From positions 1-9,502 of the forward strand of contig CAJTLX010000083.1 of the NCBI GenBank assembly GCA_910577165.1: 9,502 nt of DNA. The letters are read 5' to 3'. Numbering within the stretch: position 1 is the stretch's first letter; every line of letters begins with the position of its first letter. The stretch is from an uncultured Lachnospiraceae bacterium. Its GTDB lineage: Bacteria; Bacillota; Clostridia; Lachnospirales; Lachnospiraceae. The notes under the pieces are model-generated. The model did not search any database, had not been told where the DNA came from, and saw only the letters and a list, made by a program, of their open reading frames with translations. Shown in pieces: positions 1 through 6,399 of the stretch. The position numbers were made by a program, and so were the translations under genes.

Positions 1-146
1 CGCTTTACCTCCGCATTTAACACCTTATAAATCTTGTCGAGTTCCGTAACGGGCAGATCCCACAAATCCTCCACTGTCGCCTGTCCCTTGTACGGGAATC
101 TCATTTTCTTTCTGCTTGCCTTGATAAACATTTCTTCGTTATTCAT
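1..146 (-). CDS. Small phage-type hypothetical protein, N-terminal part only
   Basis: The gene starts at ATG 146-144 and runs off the left edge after 48 complete codons, so only the N-terminus is visible. GGAGG at 157-153, six bases before the ATG, fixes the start. The protein begins MNNEEMFIKASRKKMRFPYK, followed by a G-Q-x-T-V-E-D-L-W-D-L-P stretch. From memory this resembles a family of roughly 100-residue hypothetical proteins, common in phages and prophages of Firmicutes and Proteobacteria, with an R-F-x-x-x-x-G-x-x-T-x-E-D-L-W-D-L-P signature. No enzymatic function is known to me. The phage link is inference, since no other phage gene is visible here. The coding assignment is quite sure, but the family assignment is only moderate. 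Confidence 0.72.
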   Translation of the reverse strand, partial: MNNEEMFIKASRKKMRFPYKGQATVEDLWDLPVTELDKIYKVLNAEVK

Positions 147-220
147 TTTTAACCTCCATATTAAGAAATTCAAATTAACTAATTGATAAAAATATTTTTA
201 TTATCATCTTTCCTTCTAAT

Positions 221-250
221 AAAATATGCAATATGAATTGCGCTGATCAA
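221..250 (-). promoter_or_regulatory. Possible sigma-A promoter for the left-edge gene
   Basis: On the minus strand TTGATC (250-245) and TATTTT (226-221) are separated by 18 bases, about 75 nt before the ATG at 146. In DNA this AT-rich such matches are common, so the call is weak. The -35 box lies inside an imperfect dyad centred on TGATCA (235-256), which could be an operator if the promoter is real. Confidence 0.22.
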
Positions 251-313
251 CGAATTTTTATCATTGTAAGTTAGTATGATAAATTTTACCAATTATACTT
301 TCTTCTGAAATAA

Positions 314-609
314 TTATTTCGAAATCATCATATCCGCACTTATATTATCATCCATATCGGAATAAACTTCTGCTACAATGCCTCCATATGATTTAACCTT
401 ATAAATCACTTGGTTACTACGCGTATCAATCACAAGTTTTCCAAACTTTGCATCGAAAGAGGATGGTTCTTTCATCCGTCAAGACAAACCCCATTTTAGC
501 AATATCATTTATTCTTGAACACCAAATTACTTTCATTGTCCTCTGGAAAACTAAATTTTTTAACTTCTTCCGTAGTTCTCCCATAACAGACACCTTTTTC
601 GATAACCAT
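314..609 (-). pseudogene. Probable frameshifted small gene of unknown family
   Basis: ATG 609-607 follows GGAGG (617-613) with four bases between and opens a 34-residue frame, MVIEKGVCYGRTTEEVKKFS and on to ..DNESNLVFKNK, that stops at 505. A second frame carries the middle, with IND-IAKMGFVLTDER between about 515 and 465. A third frame, from ATG 475-473 to TAA 316-314, encodes 53 plausible residues: MKEPSSFDAKFGKLVIDTRS, then NQVIYKVKSYGGIVAEVYSD and an acidic end. The third frame has no good ribosome binding site of its own. Joining the three with two frameshifts would give a protein of about 90 residues. I do not recognise the family. The alternatives are two separate micro-genes, or a real 53-residue gene preceded by a leader. 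Reading it as a decaying gene is inference from frame quality. Confidence 0.42.
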
Positions 610-696
610 AAAACCTCCATAATCAGAAAACTTTCCCACCCCTATATCCTACTCAAAATTACATATTTTAATTCTAACAATCACCCCCTCCTCTCC

Positions 697-716
697 GGTT
701 ATCCCTCTCAATAACC
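697..716 (-). repeat. Small hairpin between the large gene and the broken gene
   Basis: GGTTAT and ATAACC form a 6-bp stem with an 8-nt loop, and two G-U pairs could extend it on the minus strand. No U-run follows on either strand, so it is not a normal intrinsic terminator. It lies about 60 nt past the stop of the large gene and could protect the 3' end of that transcript. Confidence 0.3.
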
Positions 717-773
717 AATCTGTACACAGTCATTCTTCTACTTTTCCAAACGATAAATTATTTTTTTTAAGTT

Positions 774-2822
774 CTAAAACTTCACCCTTATCACTCTCTC
801 GCTCGCCCCTTTTACCTTTACTAATACATCATTTCTCCTTGTTGTCGAAAACCCAACGCCGGATAGCTGATCCTTTGCATCCTCCACATGCAGCCTTGAA
901 CCAAGTGCCTCAAAAACTCGCTTATGTTCCATCAATTCCTCGATCAGATACTCGTTAAACATCCCGTTTGGTATCTCATCGTTAGTACAATCTTTTAACA
1001 TAAAGAAATAATGCCGGTTTCCGATTCCCTCCTGCTCATCCCAGTAATTTGGCGAGTACATTACAACGGTGACCGGCACAAATTGATTGGTTTTCACCCC
1101 CCATAATTCCTTTACGGAAACATTGGCGGCGAGCAATCCCTTCGTGGTAAAATTCTCCCCGTCAAAATTTACCTCCGCAACCGGTACTCTCTCATTCTGC
1201 CGCAGTTCCTTTGCATAGTCGAACTGGTAGATATTTCCATTAAATTCCAATTCTGCGCGAAACCCATTTTTCCCGCCGCGATTGGTATACTGGTGAACAA
1301 AAAATTGGTATTTTCCCCTCTCCATCGTATCCTTGCTTGCCCAGGTAATATTTTCCACTGCCGGACGATTCTGCGCTGGGTTAATAATATCCACATCAAG
1401 CTCGCCCTTCGTATTGCAGCTTACCTTGTGGTTAAACATAATTTCCTCGCCGCCAGGCTCTATGCAGTGCGCATCAAGGTCATTGCGGTCCCAGTCGCCC
1501 ATATCATTCCACTGAATGGAAAAACGCAGAACACCATCCACCGCCCCGCCCGCGGATTTTACATTCTGCTTGATATCGCTGTCCGCAATATTTCCCGAAT
1601 ATGCCCAGGAAAACCCATTTTTCCACTTAAACATAATCGGCGCGTCCGCATTTTTTGGGGCAATCAGTGATACCAGATTGGCATGGTGGCGGTTTTCAAG
1701 GAAGAGTTCCAATTCCCTTGCCGCAGGAAGGATATTTTTCACAAAATTCTCCGCGCTCACTTCCTCCACCCTGGAAAATTTCTTTATATCCACAGCGATC
1801 TCCTGCTCCATCGCCGCAAAGATATCGCCCACATCCGGAATTCGCCTTTTTGCATCCCGGTTTGAGAAAAGAATATTGTTGATCGAAATATCGTCAAGGG
1901 TGGCAAAGCGACGCTCTAAGGAGGGCAGATAGCCAAGCTCCTCAATCTTTTTCTTTGCGTCAGCAAGCATTTTTTTTGTAAAGATCGCTTTCGGGCGTTT
2001 GTAATTTGTCGGCGCGACAATCTGCTCATATTTTCTTACCGCCTCGTCCAAATCCATACCCTCACTCAGATGGATAAGCAGCGTCCCCATACTGTGATTG
2101 CGGATTCTTCCGACCACCGCCCCAGCTAAGGCAGATTTCTCCCACAAAAAATTCTCCTTTTCCTGCTCGTTTGTTATCTTTTTGTAGGCGTTTTGATATT
2201 TTAAAAACTGATCAAGAACCCTCTTCCATTCCTCGCCCCGGTACAGGGAATTTTGTGCAATCAACTCCAGGACAGTTATCACACTCTCCTGTGTTATCTC
2301 GTTAAGCGAGCGCGCAAATACATTTTTTGTATCCTGAAATTCCCCCTTTCGATCTGCCACGGAACGCCTTTTGTCAGAAACAAATTTATCGGGAAGATCA
2401 AGATAAAAATGTTCGTAGGTCTCCACTCTCCCATCCTCGCGCTGCCCAAAATTCTTATCAGTGCCAACCGTTTTTTCTTTACTAATGTATACGTCTGTCA
2501 CGGTATGATTCTTTAGATAGGCAGACAAGGCATCGGCTACCGGCTGGAATGTCGTATCGCCAATTTCAAGATCCCAGATGGTATGTATTTTATTATCCTT
2601 AATTGCAACACAATTTCCGATTTTCTTGATAAAATGTCTGCAACAGCTGCAATCGTACTTTCTGCACTTCCGGTAAATCTCGTTTGTCCCCGCTGGAAAA
2701 CTATCAAGATAAAGGTTCCAGAATTCTTCCTTATCCACCGCCACTTCAAATAAATGCGACGCATCCTTGGTTATCTGTGCAAAATTTTTCTGTAATGCCT
2801 TCTCAAATTTTGAAAATTCCAT
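774..2822 (-). CDS. Large protein of unknown function with Cys cluster and YfaP/DUF2135-like domain
   Basis: The frame could begin at ATG 2855 (693 residues), but the better start is ATG 2822 (MEFSKFEKALQKNF, 682 residues). It has a weak GGGG site six bases ahead, while ATG 2855 has none and lies in the loop of a leader hairpin. In 693-residue numbering, residues about 60-85 hold the cysteines of Y-R-K-C-R-K-Y-D-C-S-C-C-R-H-F, a possible metal site, followed by a conserved-looking I-W-D segment. Residues about 160-400 are mainly helical. Residues about 440-550 resemble the YfaP/DUF2135 beta domain, with N-D-L-D-A-H-C-I-E-P-G-G-E-E, then G-E-L-D-V-D, then G-K-Y-Q-F-F-V-H. The C-terminus has a G-I-G-N-R-H-Y-F-F-M-L-K motif. 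There is no signal peptide and no membrane segment, so it is probably cytosolic. Similar large proteins occur in other bacteria, but I know of no demonstrated function. Its own promoter lies at 2969-2997. Confidence 0.8.
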   Translation of the reverse strand: MEFSKFEKALQKNFAQITKDASHLFEVAVDKEEFWNLYLDSFPAGTNEIYRKCRKYDCSCCRHFIKKIGNCVAIKDNKIHTIWDLEIGDTTFQPVADALSAYLKNHTVTDVYISKEKTVGTDKNFGQREDGRVETYEHFYLDLPDKFVSDKRRSVADRKGEFQDTKNVFARSLNEITQESVITVLELIAQNSLYRGEEWKRVLDQFLKYQNAYKKITNEQEKENFLWEKSALAGAVVGRIRNHSMGTLLIHLSEGMDLDEAVRKYEQIVAPTNYKRPKAIFTKKMLADAKKKIEELGYLPSLERRFATLDDISINNILFSNRDAKRRIPDVGDIFAAMEQEIAVDIKKFSRVEEVSAENFVKNILPAARELELFLENRHHANLVSLIAPKNADAPIMFKWKNGFSWAYSGNIADSDIKQNVKSAGGAVDGVLRFSIQWNDMGDWDRNDLDAHCIEPGGEEIMFNHKVSCNTKGELDVDIINPAQNRPAVENITWASKDTMERGKYQFFVHQYTNRGGKNGFRAELEFNGNIYQFDYAKELRQNERVPVAEVNFDGENFTTKGLLAANVSVKELWGVKTNQFVPVTVVMYSPNYWDEQEGIGNRHYFFMLKDCTNDEIPNGMFNEYLIEELMEHKRVFEALGSRLHVEDAKDQLSGVGFSTTRRNDVLVKVKGASERVIRVKF

Positions 2823-2837
2823 TCTAATCCCCATTTC

Positions 2838-2880
2838 TGCGCTGCTGCCCTGCATAAGCGACTTTGTGGCAAGCAGCGCA
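2838..2880 (-). promoter_or_regulatory. Leader stem-loop next to the start of the large gene
   Basis: Positions 2838-2849 pair with 2868-2880, giving 12 pairs with one bulged base (A2871 on the plus strand) and an 18-nt loop. The stem ends about six bases before the weak ribosome binding site at 2832-2829 of the ATG at 2822. It encloses the alternative ATG 2855. It cannot form together with the 2859-2893 stem. Translational control is inferred. Confidence 0.42.
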
Positions 2881-2893
2881 CAGACACAAATCG
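2859..2893 (-). promoter_or_regulatory. Alternative leader stem-loop
   Basis: Positions 2859-2868 (cgactttgtg) pair with 2885-2893 (cacaaatcg), giving nine pairs including one G-U and one bulged base. One arm lies in the loop of the 2838-2880 stem, and the other arm of that stem lies in this loop, so the two stems exclude each other. Overlapping alternative stems are typical of RNA switches, but they can also arise from a palindromic repeat. Confidence 0.33.
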
Positions 2894-2895
2894 CC

Positions 2896-2950
2896 GTGTG
2901 AAAGGGGTCACTTCCAAAATCCCTTTACCTACCTTTTGCCCCTTTCACAC
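2896..2950 (-). repeat. Perfect 12-bp inverted repeat in the leader
   Basis: GTGTGAAAGGGG (2896-2907) is repeated exactly as its inverse complement at 2939-2950, with a 31-nt loop. In the transcript the first arm lies about 11-14 nt after the expected start, directly after an AGGAGG at 2958-2953. AAAGGG at 2901-2906 can also pair with CCCTTT at 2921-2926, an alternative shorter hairpin. No U-run follows, so it is not a plain terminator. It may be part of a leader switch or one end of a dispersed intergenic repeat. Confidence 0.7.
2925..2948 (-). other. Possible seven-residue leader peptide
   Basis: AGGAGG at 2958-2953 is followed, after four bases, by GTG AAA GGG GCA AAA GGT AGG TAA, encoding MKGAKGR. 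The strong ribosome binding site close to the predicted transcript start, and the overlap with the first hairpin arm, are the only support. An ATG at 2961-2959 in another frame would give a ten-residue peptide instead. Either frame could be chance. Confidence 0.2.
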
Positions 2951-2968
2951 TCCCTCCTCATGATAAAA

Positions 2969-2997
2969 ATTATACCGCAAACCCTGGTAAATATCAA
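2969..2997 (-). promoter_or_regulatory. Strong sigma-A type promoter of the large gene
   Basis: On the minus strand TTGATA (2997-2992) and a perfect TATAAT (2974-2969) are separated by exactly 17 bases. Transcription should start near 2961-2964, giving a leader of about 140 nt before ATG 2822. It is the best promoter match in the window. It lies just beyond the macrodomain stop at 3036, and so makes the large gene a separate transcription unit. Confidence 0.75.
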
Positions 2998-3035
2998 AAA
3001 ATATATGGAAAATATTGATTTTAGTTGGAGTAATA

Positions 3036-3482
3036 CTATTCCATCGGCTCAAAAATTAAGAAATCATACTCTTCCTTTAATCCGCTTATTTTTTCTTCAA
3101 TCACCTTTTTTACCTTCTCCCACAATAATCCGCCGTTCCCGCATCCAAGCGACGGGATTGCAATTTTTTTTACCCCCAGCGTTGGCAGCAATTCCACAAG
3201 ATTATCCATCCCTTCTTTTACATACTCCATTTTGGAGGGCTGCCGCCATTTATCCTTTGTGGGCAGATTGATCACTGTAATTCCATTCTCGGTAAAAAAA
3301 TGAATTTTCCCGATTTTTAATTCGCCCAATTTGCAGGCTTTGATATAGGACTTATTATTTTCGGGAAAACGAATTTTAAATTGATAGGCAATTCCTTTTC
3401 CCATAATCCCCTCGCAGTTTACGGCATTGACTAAACAGTCCGCGCCGCACTCAAACAGATCGCCCTGTCGATACTGAATCAT
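3036..3482 (-). CDS. Macrodomain protein, DarG/TARG1/Poa1-like
   Basis: This is a single-domain protein of 148 residues. It starts at ATG 3482, with GGAGG at 3493-3489 six bases ahead. The N-terminal I-x-Y-x-x-G-D-L-F, the V-N-A-V-N-C-x-G-x-M-G-K-G-I-A at 18-32, the N-L-P-T-K at 72-76 and the G-C-G-N-G-G-L at 113-119 are hallmarks of the ALC1-like macrodomain class. In that class TARG1 and DarG remove ADP-ribose from protein or DNA, and yeast Poa1 hydrolyses ADP-ribose 1''-phosphate. Lys76 lies where the catalytic Lys of TARG1/DarG sits. There is no DarT toxin beside it and no C-terminal DarG extension, so it is not a complete DarTG pair. It ends an apparent operon that also carries KptA, which suggests work on ADP-ribose by-products; the exact substrate is inferred. 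The domain call is firm. Confidence 0.9.
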   Translation of the reverse strand: MIQYRQGDLFECGADCLVNAVNCEGIMGKGIAYQFKIRFPENNKSYIKACKLGELKIGKIHFFTENGITVINLPTKDKWRQPSKMEYVKEGMDNLVELLPTLGVKKIAIPSLGCGNGGLLWEKVKKVIEEKISGLKEEYDFLIFEPME

Positions 3483-3497
3483 GATATTCCTCCCTTT

Positions 3498-3510
3498 CTA
3501 TACTGTATAG
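3498..3510. repeat. Short palindrome between LRR gene and macrodomain gene
   Basis: CTATAC-T-GTATAG is a perfect palindrome with 6-bp arms, placed just before the ribosome binding site of the macrodomain gene in a 32-nt gap. It resembles an operator half-site pair, but no convincing promoter overlaps it. A weak TTGGTA-N18-TATAGA would leave almost no leader. Confidence 0.25.
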
Positions 3511-3514
3511 GTTT

Positions 3515-5854
3515 TTAGTTTACCAATATTTTACAATAGTACTTTTCCCCGTAAATTACTCCAATAACCGTAGTTTCCCCCGCACAAAGACCAACAAGCA
3601 CCCCTTCTTTATCCACCGAAACCACCGATTCGTCAAGGGCATACCAGTCCGCTTTCGCGCCGCTGTTAAAAATCAACCAGTATTTTTCCCCCACCCCCAA
3701 AGTAATTTCCTTTGTCATCAGATCCAATGTGGAAATTTCAAAACCATATTCTTTTGCGGCGCGCTCCCAGCCGGAATTTGGAAAGATTTTTGTGGTATAT
3801 ATTTTATAATTACAATTTGAGTCCTTTAAAAACTTGGGAACGCTCAATGTCGATGGCAGAGTAAGCAAGCGTTTTTCCTCTTTTGCAGCAAAACTTTCCG
3901 GATCAAAAAAACTTAAATTCGATGCGTCACAACCCTGCGGAATGGTCAGCATCTGCAAAGCCTCACACCCGAAAAATACCGTTTCCGGAATTTCTCTTAG
4001 CGATTTTGACAGGCGGATATCGCTTAATTTTTTATCGCCTGAAAATGCCCGCGCACCTAGAAACACTACGGAATCTCCCATAATAAACTGCTCTAAATTA
4101 GCGCAGGAAGAAAATGCCCACAACCCGATTTTTTTCAGTGAATCCGGACATTTTACGCGGGTTACTCCACTTTCTGCAAAGGCCTGGTTCGCGATAATGG
4201 CAACCCCTTCCGGAATCACAAGATCCCCCCTACAGTTTTTTCCGCTAAGCAATACATTTCCAACAATTCTCATCCCGTCCGTCTCTTCTTCAGAAAATGG
4301 AGTATTGCCGAATACATTGCCCCCAAAACTTAAAAGCTGTCCCATCCCGTAAATTTTACTTACCCCACTATATAAAAATGCATTGTCCCCGATTTCTTTT
4401 GCATTGGTAAGATCGACAGTTTTCAATTGATGGCAGGCGCGAAATGCATCTTCTCCAATCTCCTCCACATGATTCAAATTTATTTCCTCTAAGCGGATAC
4501 AGTCCGAGAATGCGGCATCCAAAATGGAGCAGAGCGAGTCTGGCAAAGAAACAGAAACAAGTTGCTCACACCCACAAAAGGCATTCTGGCGAATACTAAT
4601 CATTCCCTCAGGCAGACGAACGCTTATTATATCCTCTCTTTCGGCAAAAGCTTCCTCCCCAATTATTTTTACCCCATCCGGAACTATCACTTCTTTCGCT
4701 GTCCCTCGATAATCAAGCAGCGTATTTCCAAGAATCAGAAAATCGGAAGTTTTCTCCCCTTTTCCAGGGAGCGGCAAAATTTCGATTTTCTTCAGACTTT
4801 CTCGCTCAAATGCATGATATCCAAGGGTAATTTCATGTTCCGGCGCGTATATCGTATTTAAATTGCTTCCCTCAAATGCCCCCTCTTTGATTTCTCTTAT
4901 GCTCTCCGGAATCACAAGGGTTTGCACGGAAATTCCGCGAAATGCCCCCGGTGCGATCACTTGCACCCCCTCCGGGATCTCCAATCTGCTGCCCCCCTTT
5001 ACCACCAAAATTAAAATATCGTTTCGGATAAAAACTCCGTCCGCATTCCAGTAATTTTCCCAGAATAGAGTGCCTCCAAATACATCCTTTCCAATTTTTT
5101 CCAATTTTTGCATTCCCTCGACCGATTCCAAACCCGCATTAAAAAACGCACCCATCTCAAGACTTTTTATTTCCATAAGGGAAACCGCTGTCAGTGCATA
5201 ACATTTATAAAAAGCATAGGAGCCAATCTGTAATACATTCTGCAGATCGATATCTTTTAGTGCCTGACAGCCGGAAAATACCTTGCTCCCAATAGTCTGC
5301 AAAGAGCCTGGCATCTCGATCTTTTCCAGTCGCCGGCAGCCGTTAAACGCCGCATCCTCAATTGTAGTTATCCCCTCCGGCAGGACAACACTTAAAAGAT
5401 TGGACTGATTAAAAAAGGCTCCCTCCCCAATCACTTTTATGCCATCTGGGACAACAACATCTGTTTTACTTCCCTGATAGGAAACCAGAATATCCCCCTC
5501 GATCTCAAATTCTTCTAACTGTGATTGCGACAAAGGGATTGTGGTGGGAATTGTTTCATCTAAAGATAAATCTCCCCCTTCTCGCGTTTTTGTTTCCTCT
5601 CCGGATAAATTATTTCCCTCGGAAACTAAAATTTTCTCTGCGGACTGCCCTTTTTCCGATAAATTACCTTCCGTTAAAGAGGAATCTTCTAAATTCTGCT
5701 CCTTTTCAGGCGGTGAAATTTCTTCCTCTACTGGCATCTCCTTTTTCTGTGTGCATCCCGCAAAAAAGCAAAACAACAGTATCCACACTGCCGCCCTTTT
5801 TCTGCTCACCCCCACCCTTTTTTTCCTTATCTCACAAAGATAGCTTAACCACAT
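3515..5854 (-). CDS. BspA-type leucine-rich-repeat lipoprotein with Big_2 domain
   Basis: This is a surface protein of 779 residues. The N-terminus has basic residues (RKKR, RKR), then a hydrophobic stretch at 22-33 and the lipobox F-F-A-G-C, so Cys34 should be lipidated after signal peptidase II cleavage. Residues 36-115 are an acidic, Ser/Glu-rich linker with loose repeats such as EGNLSE, EGNNLSGE and EGGDLSLDE. Residues about 119-665 hold many LRR_5 units of the form I-P-E-G-V-x-x-I-x-x-x-A-F-x-x-C-x-x-L. Residues about 717-775 form a Big_2 Ig-like domain (E-S-V-V-S-V-D-K-E-G). Such proteins bind host or matrix ligands in some species, but the ligand here is unknown. ATG 5854 has a G/A-rich site ahead and overlaps the kptA end by 10 nt, pointing to translational coupling. 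GTG codons at 5815 and 5809 are alternative starts that keep a shorter signal peptide. Only 32 nt separate it from the macrodomain gene. Confidence 0.9.
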   Translation of the reverse strand: MWLSYLCEIRKKRVGVSRKRAAVWILLFCFFAGCTQKKEMPVEEEISPPEKEQNLEDSSLTEGNLSEKGQSAEKILVSEGNNLSGEETKTREGGDLSLDETIPTTIPLSQSQLEEFEIEGDILVSYQGSKTDVVVPDGIKVIGEGAFFNQSNLLSVVLPEGITTIEDAAFNGCRRLEKIEMPGSLQTIGSKVFSGCQALKDIDLQNVLQIGSYAFYKCYALTAVSLMEIKSLEMGAFFNAGLESVEGMQKLEKIGKDVFGGTLFWENYWNADGVFIRNDILILVVKGGSRLEIPEGVQVIAPGAFRGISVQTLVIPESIREIKEGAFEGSNLNTIYAPEHEITLGYHAFERESLKKIEILPLPGKGEKTSDFLILGNTLLDYRGTAKEVIVPDGVKIIGEEAFAEREDIISVRLPEGMISIRQNAFCGCEQLVSVSLPDSLCSILDAAFSDCIRLEEINLNHVEEIGEDAFRACHQLKTVDLTNAKEIGDNAFLYSGVSKIYGMGQLLSFGGNVFGNTPFSEEETDGMRIVGNVLLSGKNCRGDLVIPEGVAIIANQAFAESGVTRVKCPDSLKKIGLWAFSSCANLEQFIMGDSVVFLGARAFSGDKKLSDIRLSKSLREIPETVFFGCEALQMLTIPQGCDASNLSFFDPESFAAKEEKRLLTLPSTLSVPKFLKDSNCNYKIYTTKIFPNSGWERAAKEYGFEISTLDLMTKEITLGVGEKYWLIFNSGAKADWYALDESVVSVDKEGVLVGLCAGETTVIGVIYGEKYYCKILVN

Positions 5855-6399
5855 AGATCCTTCCCCTCACGGATATACCTTGCTGGCACCACATCTGCCA
5901 GCCATACCTTCTCATTGCCCAGATAAAACCCCAGACCATCCGCCCATGCCGTCTTTGCATCAATCACCAGAATGCACGGCTTGCCATCGCGACGTTTTCC
6001 GACGCTCATCGCCGTCTCCACATCCTGCGAGAGATGAACATATTGCCTGTTCTGTGGCAAAAGCCCCCTCTCCATAATGGAATCAAGAAATCTTCTTGCG
6101 GTTCCATGATACAAAATATCCGGCGGCGTTTGCTTTTCCTTTACAATTTTCATTGGGATGGAATGCCCGTAATACGCCCGGATCTTCCCATCCTTTATCT
6201 CAAACCGCTTTTTTTCCGACTGCGCGATAATCCTTAAAAAATCATTCTCTGTCACATTCTTCCAGCGCGCGCTCTTGTGCAGCGCGTCTAAAAGCTGGAT
6301 AACGTAAACTGCTCCTTCCTCGTCCATCTCCAACTCATATTCCCATGGCGCATGGCGCAGCGCGTAAGAAATTTCCTTGCTAAGTGCCCTATCGTCCAT
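5845..6399 (-). CDS. kptA: RNA 2'-phosphotransferase, Tpt1/KptA family
   Basis: The enzyme transfers an internal RNA 2'-phosphate to NAD+, giving 2'-OH RNA, nicotinamide and ADP-ribose 1'',2''-cyclic phosphate. In fungi it finishes tRNA splicing; its bacterial substrate is not settled. The 184-residue length is normal. The N-terminal lobe has L-S-K-x-x-S-Y-A-L-R-H, with Arg15 and His16. Arg65 follows in K-K-R-F-E-I. Then come Y-Y-G-H-S-I-P at 76-82, Y-H-G-T at 97-100, H-L-S-Q-D at 122-126, and Arg136/137 before the W-L-A-D-V-V-P end. These fit the known Arg-His-Arg-Arg catalytic set. The ATG directly abuts the stop of the ArsC-like gene (TAAATG), and the 3' end overlaps the LRR gene by 10 nt. 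The gene is therefore almost certainly cotranslated in an operon. A macrodomain two genes on may process its product (inference). Confidence 0.93.
   Translation of the reverse strand: MDDRALSKEISYALRHAPWEYELEMDEEGAVYVIQLLDALHKSARWKNVTENDFLRIIAQSEKKRFEIKDGKIRAYYGHSIPMKIVKEKQTPPDILYHGTARRFLDSIMERGLLPQNRQYVHLSQDVETAMSVGKRRDGKPCILVIDAKTAWADGLGFYLGNEKVWLADVVPARYIREGKDLCG

Larger units (their letters stand above)
147..773. other. AT-rich stretch without an intact gene
   Basis: About 630 nt separate the left-edge gene from the stop of the large gene at 774. The stretch is clearly more AT-rich than the rest of the window. It holds the broken small gene at 314-609, short AT-rich palindromes at 186-201 and 184-263, a loose dyad around TGATCA at 235-256, and a small hairpin at 697-716. 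I see no RNA gene, insertion-sequence end or convincing terminator in it. Confidence 0.6.

Noticed and set aside
448..714. 88-codon plus-strand frame
   Set aside because: It begins inside the broken minus-strand gene, has no ribosome binding site, and its composition follows AT-rich DNA, not a protein.
1293..1932. Plus-strand frames of up to 138 codons
   Set aside because: They lie antisense to the large gene, lack ribosome binding sites and show no recognisable motif.
2896..2950. Reading the 12-bp inverted repeat as a rho-independent terminator
   Set aside because: The loop is 31 nt, no T-run follows on either strand, and it lies just after a strong promoter.
2998..3035. Terminator after the macrodomain gene
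   Set aside because: Only AT-rich weak pairing is visible, with no GC-rich stem followed by a U-run.
3036..3482. Complete DarTG toxin-antitoxin system
   Set aside because: The neighbours are an LRR lipoprotein and a promoter region; no DarT-like ADP-ribosyltransferase reads from the sequence.
3834..4352. 172-codon plus-strand frame
   Set aside because: It is a mirror of the regular LRR codons on the minus strand and has no start signals.
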